This document shows, piece after piece, positions 25,213 to 33,342 of a stretch of DNA of 37,449 nt. The stretch lies in assembly GCF_000158035.1 (NCBI RefSeq), contig NZ_EQ973490.1:1360662-1398110 (forward strand). Reading direction: 5' to 3'. The stretch is from Bacteroides cellulosilyticus DSM 14838 (lineage in GTDB: Bacteria; Bacteroidota; Bacteroidia; Bacteroidales; Bacteroidaceae). A program made the translations under genes and the position numbers. How positions within the stretch are numbered: the first letter of the stretch is position 1; every line of letters begins with the position of its first letter. The notes below the pieces were generated by a model. The model was not told the DNA's origin. It saw only the letters and a list, made by a program, of their open reading frames with translations, and searched no databases.

Positions 25213-25250
25213 CAGCCCTTGCTTTGTTTGTGCTGACAAAGCAAGGGCTG
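25213..25250 (-). terminator. Terminator of the surface-protein operon
   Basis: A perfect 15-base stem (25213-25227 with 25236-25250) has an 8-base loop. It lies 28 bases past the stop of the minus-strand FN3-like lipoprotein gene and is followed on that strand by ACTGTTTATTA. Confidence 0.75.
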
Positions 25251-25278
25251 AGGAAACAATACTAAGGTCCGTATCGTT

Positions 25279-27579
25279 TTATTTCACACTTTTTGTAGTT
25301 GTTCCCGGTGGAACATTATCGTCTCCTCCCGGTGTAGTGCGTTCGGTACGGAAAGTAGTGTAATAACTATATCCCACTCCATTCTTATTTTTGGCATAAG
25401 CACGTACATAATAGTAAGTATATGCTTTCAAACCGGTAAGGTCGACGGTGAAAGTCTTACTCTCCTTATCCAAAGTGGCTTTCACATGACTGTCCTTATC
25501 TATGGTTGGTTCTGAAGTGTTTTCACTCCAACAGAAGCCTACTTCACTGATTTCAAGTTCTTCGCTTCCGTCGCCGCCATCACTGGCAATCTTGCCTTCC
25601 ATGGTGGCAGTAGTGCTGCCTATCGACCCCTCTTTTACCGATGCGTTGGTATTCGGGGTAGAAGAGGTGGAAGTAAAGAAGTTGGTGGCCGAACTATAGG
25701 ATGTGCCTTTGGCATTGGTGGCATAAGCACAGATATAGTAGCGTTTCTGATAGGTTAATCCTGTCAATTCGGCGGTGAAGGTGTCATCGGTGGATTGGGA
25801 TACTATTTTGAGGACTCCCGCTGCACCTATAGTAGGGCTGACTACTGTGGTGGAATATACAAATCCTTTTTCAGTGATTTCAAGGCCACCTTTATCAGAA
25901 ATAACAGCTTGGGCAGTGGAATGATCGTCGTGGACGGCAGTCATTGCCATGTTCACTACTTCAGGAGCTTTTGTCAAGGCAGTGGTAAACTCGAAGGCAG
26001 GACTGTAGCCGGTGCCGTTTACGTTTTTGGCGTAGGCACGTACGTAATATTTCTGTCCTTTGGTCAGCGAAGTCAGTTTCAGGCTGAAGTTGTTTCCTGC
26101 ACCTTCGGCTTTCATAAACGCATCGTTTTCGAGGGTAGGGGTCGAAGAGGTACTACTCCAACAGATTCCTTTTTCTGTGATATCACGTCCGCCATCAGTC
26201 TTAATAGTGGCATTTACGGTTGCTTCCGTTTCACCTACTCCGGTGACTTCGGAGATGGCAACAGTAGGCTCATACGTGCGTCCCAGAGTGAATTGGGTAG
26301 CTTCGCTGTAGAATGTACCGTCGCGTGTTGTGGCATAAGCGGTGGCATAGTAAGTAGCGCCCTCGTTCAGATCTTTCAGGTTTACACTGATAGCGTTTCC
26401 TTGACTGCTATCAACGGTGTGTTGTCCATCTGTTGCCGGTTTGGTAGAGAAAATACTGTAACAGATACCTTTCTCCGTAACTTCTACACCCGAAGGCACT
26501 GTGATGGTACTGCTTAAAGTGGCAGAGGTTACTTCGATCTTGCTTGCTTCGGGCTTGGTCAGGGTAGCCACCTGTTTTTGTTCAGTCTTGAAGGTGAGGA
26601 TGTTGCTATATCCCGTACCCTTCTCATTGGTGGCATAAGCGCGCAGATAGTAAGTTGTTTCGGGGTTCAGATCCTCTATGACTTCACTGAAGTTGGCTGT
26701 TTCACTATTGCCGGTCACTGTCTTCAGGTTTTCGATGGTAGGTACTTGGCTTTCAGTACTCCAACAAAAACCATATTCGGTCAGCTTGAAGCCTCCGTTG
26801 GTGCTGACGGTGGCAGAAGGCGTGGCGGCAAAAGCCGTAACGGTGCCCATGCTGCATGTCAGTTGAGGAATCTTCAACTCTTCGGTTGTGAAAGTGACGG
26901 CCTCTCCATATCCGGTTCCCGCCTTGTTGATGGCGAAAGCTCTGACGATGTACTTGGTTTTGGCTTGCAGGTCGGAAATCTGGACACTGAAAGTTTCGGC
27001 TTCCAGGCTGACGGACCGGGTTTTGTCAGACGTGGTTGGCTCCGGCATACCTTCCTGATAAACTTTGTAAGCAAACCCGCGTTGTGTAACGTTTTGTCCT
27101 CCATTATCGGTGATGTCGCTGCTTAGTAATGCTCCATTTTCATTGATGTTGGTAGCGATGGTTGCTGCCGGTACGGGGGCAGTACTTGAGAGGGTCTCAA
27201 ACTTAATTACTTCGCCTTTGGCTATGCTGCCTCCACTACGGGCACAAATGCTGTAACAGTATTCATTTCCCGGAGTTAATCCGTCAATGGTACAGACGTA
27301 TCTGCCTTCCGTCGTATTGTCCGGGGTGGCTGTAAATTCTTCCGCATCGACTAAAGTATTTCCTTTGGCAAAAAGGAAGAATACCTCTGCTTTCACAACG
27401 CTGTTTGCATGTGGCACAACGCTACCGGAGAGAAGGGCCTCGAAACGGGTCAGCTCTGCGGCGCTGTTGGTCACCAGCGTGGGCGGATATGTCTGCGGCT
27501 CTTTGTCCTCACTGCAACCTATCAGGCAGAATAGAAGCAATAAAGGGAGAACCACGTTCTTTATCTGATTTATTTTCAT
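25279..27579 (-). CDS. Surface lipoprotein with seven FN3-like repeats
   Basis: From the ATG at 27579 the product is 766 residues. The lipoprotein signal ends LIGC with Cys22, followed by SEDKEP, acidic residues of the kind that direct Bacteroides lipoproteins to the cell surface. The rest is about seven repeats of 90-100 residues, each closing with a variant of YYVRAYAxNxxGTGYS and a FxT strand, as in fibronectin type III-like domains. No catalytic motif is seen; adhesion or binding is inferred. It is a paralogue of the first gene of the operon, and the fourth repeat of both has the odd TRDGTFYS variant. The reading frame extends upstream to 27612 but overlaps the PEGA gene; the ATG at 27579 fits the signal peptide and leaves a 22-base gap. 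Confidence 0.85.
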   Translation of the reverse strand: MKINQIKNVVLPLLLLFCLIGCSEDKEPQTYPPTLVTNSAAELTRFEALLSGSVVPHANSVVKAEVFFLFAKGNTLVDAEEFTATPDNTTEGRYVCTIDGLTPGNEYCYSICARSGGSIAKGEVIKFETLSSTAPVPAATIATNINENGALLSSDITDNGGQNVTQRGFAYKVYQEGMPEPTTSDKTRSVSLEAETFSVQISDLQAKTKYIVRAFAINKAGTGYGEAVTFTTEELKIPQLTCSMGTVTAFAATPSATVSTNGGFKLTEYGFCWSTESQVPTIENLKTVTGNSETANFSEVIEDLNPETTYYLRAYATNEKGTGYSNILTFKTEQKQVATLTKPEASKIEVTSATLSSTITVPSGVEVTEKGICYSIFSTKPATDGQHTVDSSQGNAISVNLKDLNEGATYYATAYATTRDGTFYSEATQFTLGRTYEPTVAISEVTGVGETEATVNATIKTDGGRDITEKGICWSSTSSTPTLENDAFMKAEGAGNNFSLKLTSLTKGQKYYVRAYAKNVNGTGYSPAFEFTTALTKAPEVVNMAMTAVHDDHSTAQAVISDKGGLEITEKGFVYSTTVVSPTIGAAGVLKIVSQSTDDTFTAELTGLTYQKRYYICAYATNAKGTSYSSATNFFTSTSSTPNTNASVKEGSIGSTTATMEGKIASDGGDGSEELEISEVGFCWSENTSEPTIDKDSHVKATLDKESKTFTVDLTGLKAYTYYYVRAYAKNKNGVGYSYYTTFRTERTTPGGDDNVPPGTTTKSVK

Positions 27580-27601
27580 TGTAATTCGCTTGTTTAGTAG
27601 G

Positions 27602-28981
27602 TTAGAATACAAATCCCAGACCGGCGGTTGCTTCGTGATACTTGAAATTTACAGTGTGGAAACCTGCCGAAATACAGAACTTGCCGAAACGCAGGATACC
27701 ACCCAGTTCACCGGCTACACCTGTGGCTGAGTTATCCATATCTTTCACCTGTGTGCCTTCAGCATATTCTTTGTCACCTATTGTCATTGGAGCTGCCAGT
27801 TCGTAGGTCAGTGTGCGAGTACCGTATCCGGCACCGGCATAGAGATAGAACTTCTTGCCCAGTTGACGGAAGTAACCGCCTGTGATAGACATGCGTGATT
27901 TGTTTTTCGTTCCTTCTTTATAGAAAGGAGCGGTAGTTTCTTCACTACCTGTTATGATGCCGTTCTCATCGCATTCCAGTTCACCGCTTGCCGAACCGAA
28001 GTCGCTACGGAAACCTACATAGAAACCGTTCTTGCGTCCGAATCCCAGCATGGCACCAAAGGTGGTTCCATTAGGATTGTATCCGGCCTGAAGCATGACG
28101 AGAGTATTCATCGGTACTTTAGGCTTGATAGTAGATTCCATGTGGAAGGTGGGACGTACCGTTTCACCGGCGGTCACGTTCAGTAGGGTGTCGATGGGGA
28201 AGTAAGTTTGCTTCTCGATGCGTACTTTGTATTCCTTGATGGCCATACGGTCGCTGCGGTAAGGGGTTTTACCTACCAGAACGCTGTCGATATAAACGTC
28301 GGCATCCTGTTCGGGCAGTGAGAAGATTTCTACATAGCCGAACTTGGGTTTCAGGGTGACACTCTTGATTACCTGTTCGCTGCCCAATGTAACGATTCCG
28401 GCATCCGGTTGATACATGGGAGCTTCTACACGGTAAGTATGTTCGCCTTTGGGCATGGTTGCAGAGAAGAGTCCGTTTTCGATAGGCACTTGTTCATCAT
28501 CTACATACACGTTGGCGTTGGCAGGTTCGGGACGCAGTACGAAGAACTGCATGTTATTTTCTACAACGGGCTTGTCTTCGCTGTCTCCGGTGTTCAGCAC
28601 CATTTCGTATACGGTGCCTTTTTCAATGATGTCCGGGTAGAAGTAGTTTCTCAGGATACCCAGCTGGTCATGCAGGATAGAGATACGACGTGCGCCACGG
28701 GGAACGTAAAGCCAGATTTCTCCGATTTTGTTCTCACGTGCCGTGATGCCGAGTGCGTCCGGTTCAAACATCAGGTCCTTCACGTTGGTCACGATACGAA
28801 TCAAGGCGCAGACCTCACCGTTCTGGTCTTTCTTTGGGGCGGTTACGCGTGCCGTGATGTCCGTTTCCATTCGGTTAAACGATGCTACGGCTATTTTGCT
28901 TTGTTGCGCCAGTGCGGCGGGGCAGCAGATCACTGCTACCACTACCGCTGCCAGCCAGCATTTCAGTTTGTTTGATTTCAT
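27602..28981 (-). CDS. PEGA-domain protein with C-terminal beta-barrel-like region
   Basis: The 459-residue protein has a cleavable signal peptide (cleavage after Ala25, ALA-Q). Residues 30-140 form an unassigned domain. Two PEGA-like units follow, near 152-195 (NVYVDDEQV) and 222-262 (DVYIDSVLVGKTPYR). The C-terminal 165 residues alternate hydrophobic and Gly/Tyr-rich strands and end in GLGFVF, typical of an outer-membrane strand with a terminal aromatic. I infer an outer-membrane anchored protein with a periplasmic or wall-contacting PEGA part. It lies third in the operon, 48 bases after the LRR gene and 22 bases before the last lipoprotein. Confidence 0.8.
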   Translation of the reverse strand: MKSNKLKCWLAAVVVAVICCPAALAQQSKIAVASFNRMETDITARVTAPKKDQNGEVCALIRIVTNVKDLMFEPDALGITARENKIGEIWLYVPRGARRISILHDQLGILRNYFYPDIIEKGTVYEMVLNTGDSEDKPVVENNMQFFVLRPEPANANVYVDDEQVPIENGLFSATMPKGEHTYRVEAPMYQPDAGIVTLGSEQVIKSVTLKPKFGYVEIFSLPEQDADVYIDSVLVGKTPYRSDRMAIKEYKVRIEKQTYFPIDTLLNVTAGETVRPTFHMESTIKPKVPMNTLVMLQAGYNPNGTTFGAMLGFGRKNGFYVGFRSDFGSASGELECDENGIITGSEETTAPFYKEGTKNKSRMSITGGYFRQLGKKFYLYAGAGYGTRTLTYELAAPMTIGDKEYAEGTQVKDMDNSATGVAGELGGILRFGKFCISAGFHTVNFKYHEATAGLGFVF

Positions 28982-29029
28982 TCTATTGTTCGTTTATTCA
29001 CGTTTCTATTTCGTTCTCAATTCTCTTGG

Positions 29030-32000
29030 TTATCGTCCGATAACGACTTTCTGACCTTCCAGCAAGTAGATGCCACTGTCCAGTCCGTGCACCTCGTTCA
29101 TGCCTTCGCGGGCTTCAATGATGCGTACGGTACGTCCGGTAACGTCATAGATGTTGATGGTACGGTCAGCGTTTGTGTTGATGTAGAGGACGCCGTTACG
29201 GCTATAAGCTTTTGTTGCTTTTTCCGGAGTGGCGAATGGAATGTCTTCGATGCCGGTGATAGTGCCATCACCGCCACCGATACTGTAGAGCATGGGGGCG
29301 CTGGCTACTGAGGTCTTGCCTTCGTTAGTCACAAGGTATGCTTCAAAGGGGTAGACGGCAGGATCGCTTGAATAGCGTTCACTATAATTTTTGATGAACA
29401 CACTACCGCGTTGATATGTTTTGTCATCGGCATAGTATGAATTGTTTTCATTCAGCACATATACCGTATCGTGCTGCATCACTCCCTCGTATGTGGGCAC
29501 AAAGTCAAATTTGGTTCCTTTGCTGCGCTTCAAAGCACCGGCAGTAGGTTTCAGCGTGACACCGTTGGTGGCGTCGGAAGTGGTGAAGTTGACGTATCCT
29601 GAGATGTTGTTTTCACTAGGATACTTGTCGTTATTAGGCATACAGATTAAGTAGGCTTTGTGTGCCTTGATCTCTGTTGCGGCCTTGTAATTGCCATCAG
29701 TTCCCAGTTCATAGAGCCAGAAAGGTAATGTTCCGGCAGTTTCCAAAGCTTTACTTCCGAAGGGAGCCAAGGCAACAGTGTCTTTTTCATTATATCCATC
29801 TCGTTCATAAGAAATCTCCTTCACGTCGAAAGGTAACACTATTGTTTTCCATCCAGCTGCTTCACCATAACCGCTAGTTGTGCTGAAGTACTTCCGGTAG
29901 TTGATCATCTGAGTCTTCATTTCTTTGTTTACTGAGAAACTATATTTTCTGTTCTCATTGGTATAGGCTATGTCGATACGTTTGGTCAGACCGTTGTAGA
30001 AGATGTAGCCGATGTCGTTGTTGTTGCTTACAGAACCGTTGGCAGGCAGGTATAGGTTGTCTATCTGTCCGAATTTGTCTCTGGGGAATTCAGCTGCGGA
30101 GTTCCAGTATACATCGGGCAGGTGCCAGTATCTGTTGTAAGAAGTGCCATCTTCATTTGTGATATATTCACTGCCATAGCATCGGAAAGGAGTACCATCT
30201 GCCCATGCAAGAGCGGCATTAGGAGTAATGTTCAATGAGCCTCTGATTTCTGCGTCATAGAATGCGTTGGAATTAATTTTTGTTACAGTACTTGGTATTT
30301 CAACACAGTCGAATTTGGCATAGCGGAAAGCACTATTTCCAATTTCGGTAACAGTAGCAGGTAGGCGCAGAGTATCGATTTGGCAGTAGTTGAGAGCATT
30401 ATTACTAATGGTGGTCAGACTTGAGGGGAAGTTAATTCCTGTAATATAACAATTGTTAAAAGCATTTTCCCCTAAAGTTGTTACTGTTTCTGGAAGTTTC
30501 ACAGTTCTTAGTTTGTTATTGTTTGCAAACCAGTTATTGATAGTAGTGAATTGGGTAGCAGAAAGATCTACGGTTTTCAGGCGATTGCCGGAGAATGCGT
30601 AGTTGCCGATTGTTGTCAGACTGGCGGGGAAGTTGATCTCCTCAATAGGAGAACCGGCGAAAGCACTCTCTCCAATTTCGGTAACGGTACTGGGTAGTTT
30701 TACAGTGCGTAGGCTATCTACATTGCTGAACCAACTTTCGATTTTAGTGAGTGAAGTAGCCGATAGATCGATACTTCTGATCTTCTTACACTCGTTGAAA
30801 GCATTGTTGTATATGCTGGTTAAAGCAGCCGGCATCTTCAAAGATTCCAAAGACAAGTTGTAATAGAAAGCTTGCTGTCCTATTGTTTTTACGGTGCTCG
30901 GGAAAGTTATCGCGCGTAAGCTATCGCAAGAGTAAAAAGCAGAAGTTGGTATCTCTTCCAATTTGGTGGAGGAAAGGTCAATACTGCGCAGTTTATCACA
31001 CTCATTAAATGTATAGCTACCTAATATTGTCAATACTGCACCATTGAGATCAATGGATTCCAACTCTTTACAGTTTTGAAATGCGCCGCTATCATCTCTG
31101 TACATATTGATATATTTTCGGAAATCATAGTATTCATTAGGTAGACTTCCTAAATTATAGCTTTCATTATTGCTGGTAATTTGCTTTAAGGATTTGGATA
31201 ACTTGATGCTTTTCAGCTTGCTTTTACCAAACGTACCCGGTTCAATAGTTGTCATTCCTTCGGGCAGCGTGATACTTGTGAGACCAGTGCTGTGGAAACT
31301 GGCAATCCCTATGGTAGTCAATGCTGAAGGCAGGGATATAGTAGTCAGTTTAGAACAAGCGGCAAATGCCTCAGCTCCTATTTCTGTCACACTTTGAGGA
31401 ATCGTGATGCTCTGCAGGAAACCGCAGTGGTAGAATGCTTGTTTAGCTATTTTTGTAATACCTGTAGGCAGTTTCACGGTTTTCAGCGTGTCGCAATCAT
31501 AGAATGCTCCTGTTCCGAGGCTCTTGATGGAGTTGGGCAGTGTGATGGTGCTTAGGCTGTCGCAGTTGAGGAAAGCGTAATCACTGATAGCTTCCGGTGT
31601 GGCTCCTTCGGCGAATGCTATTTCCTTGATACCGGTGTTACTGAAACCTCCAATGGTTTTCATGGTGGTGGGGAAGGTGACTTTTTTCAATAATAGACAT
31701 CCGTCGAATGAGTTGTTACTCAAGCTCATCACTCCTTCTTTTAGGATAACTTCTGTCAGTCCACTATTCTTGAAAGCACCTGGGCTGATGTTTTGTACAC
31801 CGCCAGGGATGGTTACTTTTCCCAGAGAAGCGCAGCCGTTGAAGGCGTAGTCTTTTATGTAGATCAAACCATTAGGTAACTCGATGTTTTTTAACTTTCC
31901 GCAGTCGTTGAAAGTATATTCCTTGATTTCCGTTACGTTGGCGGGAAAGTTGATGGAAACCAAGTCTTTGCAACCATCAAAAGCGTATTTGCCGATAATG

Positions 32001-33310
32001 GTGAGATTACGTTGAAAGGTAATGCCGGTCAGTCCGCTGTTACGGAAGGCATATTCACCTATGGTTGCCAGAGGTTCGGGCATAGTCAGTTGGGCAAGAG
32101 AGGCGCAACCGTCAAAAGAGTTATTGCCGATAGTGACCACTCCTGTGGGGATATTGACGCTGGTTAAAGCAGCGCAACCGGAAAAAGAAGTTGAGGATAT
32201 TCGGGTACCTACGTTACCTTTGAAGTTGACGGAAGTCAGAGCGGTACAGTTTGTACAAAAGAAATCGTTAACATTGACATTGCTCGGAATGGAAAGTGTA
32301 GTCAGACCTGTGCAGTCGGCCAAACTTCCAATTTCAACCACTGCTTCGGGGAAAGTGATCTCTGTTAAACCGGAACAGCCTATGAAAGCACTGTTCACTC
32401 GTGTCAGTGTAGATGGCAAGGTGATGGAGGTAAGCGCGGTGCAATTCAGGAACATGCGGTTCATCAGTAACTTAATTCCTTCGGCTAAAGTGACATCTTT
32501 TAATTTGGGGCAGTTGTAGAAAGTAGCTAAGCAACCGTAAGAACTTTCATAGCTGGGTTGGGAAATATTAGAATTGCTGTCCATTGCCCCATTGATATTT
32601 GTATAGCCGACGCTATAATCTTTACTGTTTATTTTATTGAGATTGCCTAAAGTCGATGGCAAGGATGCGCTTACCAGTTCAGAACAGTTACGGAATATAC
32701 TGTTTCCTAATAATTCCACTCCTTCGGGAATAGTGACGGATGTCAGTTTCACGCAGTTTCCAAATGCCTTGGAACAGATATAAACCAATGTGGTCGGGAA
32801 TTCTATTTCTCGGAGATTGACGCACTGATAAAAAGACGCGCAACCGAAATTATCATTATTACTATACGATGAATTGTAGCTTGCGGGATGTCCCGAAAGC
32901 TTTGTCTTGTCCGCATTCCAAGGATTATTATTATTCCAGGAACCAATAGTCCACACATCTTTTGGCATTACAATTTTTTCCATTGCCGTCATGGCGTAAA
33001 ACATATAGTCGCCTATTACGTCATTTTGGGTGAATTTATCGGTCAGGTAATAACTGTCTCCGCCTTCCACTATTCGAGCGTTTTTCATATTCAGTGTTTT
33101 CAGCGTACCTCCCATGGCGCGTATTATCTTGATGTCGCTACCGTTAACAGGTCCGTTTACGGTGAGTTCTGTCAGCGAATTCAATTCTTCGTTGCTGATC
33201 ATGCCGGACAGTGTTCCGGCTTCTGTCAATGTGACTTCTTTGGCTTGCAGGCTACCAATGCCTATAAGCAGCATGCATATACATGCGTAGAAATGTTTCT
33301 TTAGTCTCAT
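29030..33310 (-). CDS. BspA-like leucine-rich-repeat surface protein
   Basis: The 1426-residue protein has a signal peptide (cleavage after Ala23, LQA-K). About 35 LRR_5 (BspA-type) repeats of roughly 20-25 residues run from about 140 to 1010, each with the pattern AFxxCxxLxxITLPxxLTxI. A non-repeat region (about 1015-1340) follows. The last 85 residues resemble a type IX secretion type-A sorting domain (INIYDVTGRTVR, then GIYLLEGQKVVI). BspA proteins of Bacteroidetes bind host matrix or other cells; that role is inferred here. It is the second gene of the surface operon, 32 bases after the larger FN3-like lipoprotein gene. Confidence 0.9.
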   Translation of the reverse strand: MRLKKHFYACICMLLIGIGSLQAKEVTLTEAGTLSGMISNEELNSLTELTVNGPVNGSDIKIIRAMGGTLKTLNMKNARIVEGGDSYYLTDKFTQNDVIGDYMFYAMTAMEKIVMPKDVWTIGSWNNNNPWNADKTKLSGHPASYNSSYSNNDNFGCASFYQCVNLREIEFPTTLVYICSKAFGNCVKLTSVTIPEGVELLGNSIFRNCSELVSASLPSTLGNLNKINSKDYSVGYTNINGAMDSNSNISQPSYESSYGCLATFYNCPKLKDVTLAEGIKLLMNRMFLNCTALTSITLPSTLTRVNSAFIGCSGLTEITFPEAVVEIGSLADCTGLTTLSIPSNVNVNDFFCTNCTALTSVNFKGNVGTRISSTSFSGCAALTSVNIPTGVVTIGNNSFDGCASLAQLTMPEPLATIGEYAFRNSGLTGITFQRNLTIIGKYAFDGCKDLVSINFPANVTEIKEYTFNDCGKLKNIELPNGLIYIKDYAFNGCASLGKVTIPGGVQNISPGAFKNSGLTEVILKEGVMSLSNNSFDGCLLLKKVTFPTTMKTIGGFSNTGIKEIAFAEGATPEAISDYAFLNCDSLSTITLPNSIKSLGTGAFYDCDTLKTVKLPTGITKIAKQAFYHCGFLQSITIPQSVTEIGAEAFAACSKLTTISLPSALTTIGIASFHSTGLTSITLPEGMTTIEPGTFGKSKLKSIKLSKSLKQITSNNESYNLGSLPNEYYDFRKYINMYRDDSGAFQNCKELESIDLNGAVLTILGSYTFNECDKLRSIDLSSTKLEEIPTSAFYSCDSLRAITFPSTVKTIGQQAFYYNLSLESLKMPAALTSIYNNAFNECKKIRSIDLSATSLTKIESWFSNVDSLRTVKLPSTVTEIGESAFAGSPIEEINFPASLTTIGNYAFSGNRLKTVDLSATQFTTINNWFANNNKLRTVKLPETVTTLGENAFNNCYITGINFPSSLTTISNNALNYCQIDTLRLPATVTEIGNSAFRYAKFDCVEIPSTVTKINSNAFYDAEIRGSLNITPNAALAWADGTPFRCYGSEYITNEDGTSYNRYWHLPDVYWNSAAEFPRDKFGQIDNLYLPANGSVSNNNDIGYIFYNGLTKRIDIAYTNENRKYSFSVNKEMKTQMINYRKYFSTTSGYGEAAGWKTIVLPFDVKEISYERDGYNEKDTVALAPFGSKALETAGTLPFWLYELGTDGNYKAATEIKAHKAYLICMPNNDKYPSENNISGYVNFTTSDATNGVTLKPTAGALKRSKGTKFDFVPTYEGVMQHDTVYVLNENNSYYADDKTYQRGSVFIKNYSERYSSDPAVYPFEAYLVTNEGKTSVASAPMLYSIGGGDGTITGIEDIPFATPEKATKAYSRNGVLYINTNADRTINIYDVTGRTVRIIEAREGMNEVHGLDSGIYLLEGQKVVIGR

Positions 33311-33342
33311 GATATATCTTTTTTATATTATTCTGAATAATG

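Noticed and set aside
25795..26517. 240-residue frame opposite the FN3-like lipoprotein gene
   Set aside because: It arises from the repeated Thr/Ala/Tyr codons on the other strand; there is no promoter box or domain.
32022..32519. 165-residue frame opposite the LRR gene
   Set aside because: It mirrors the regular LRR codon pattern on the other strand; the LRR protein with signal peptide and repeats is clearly the real product.
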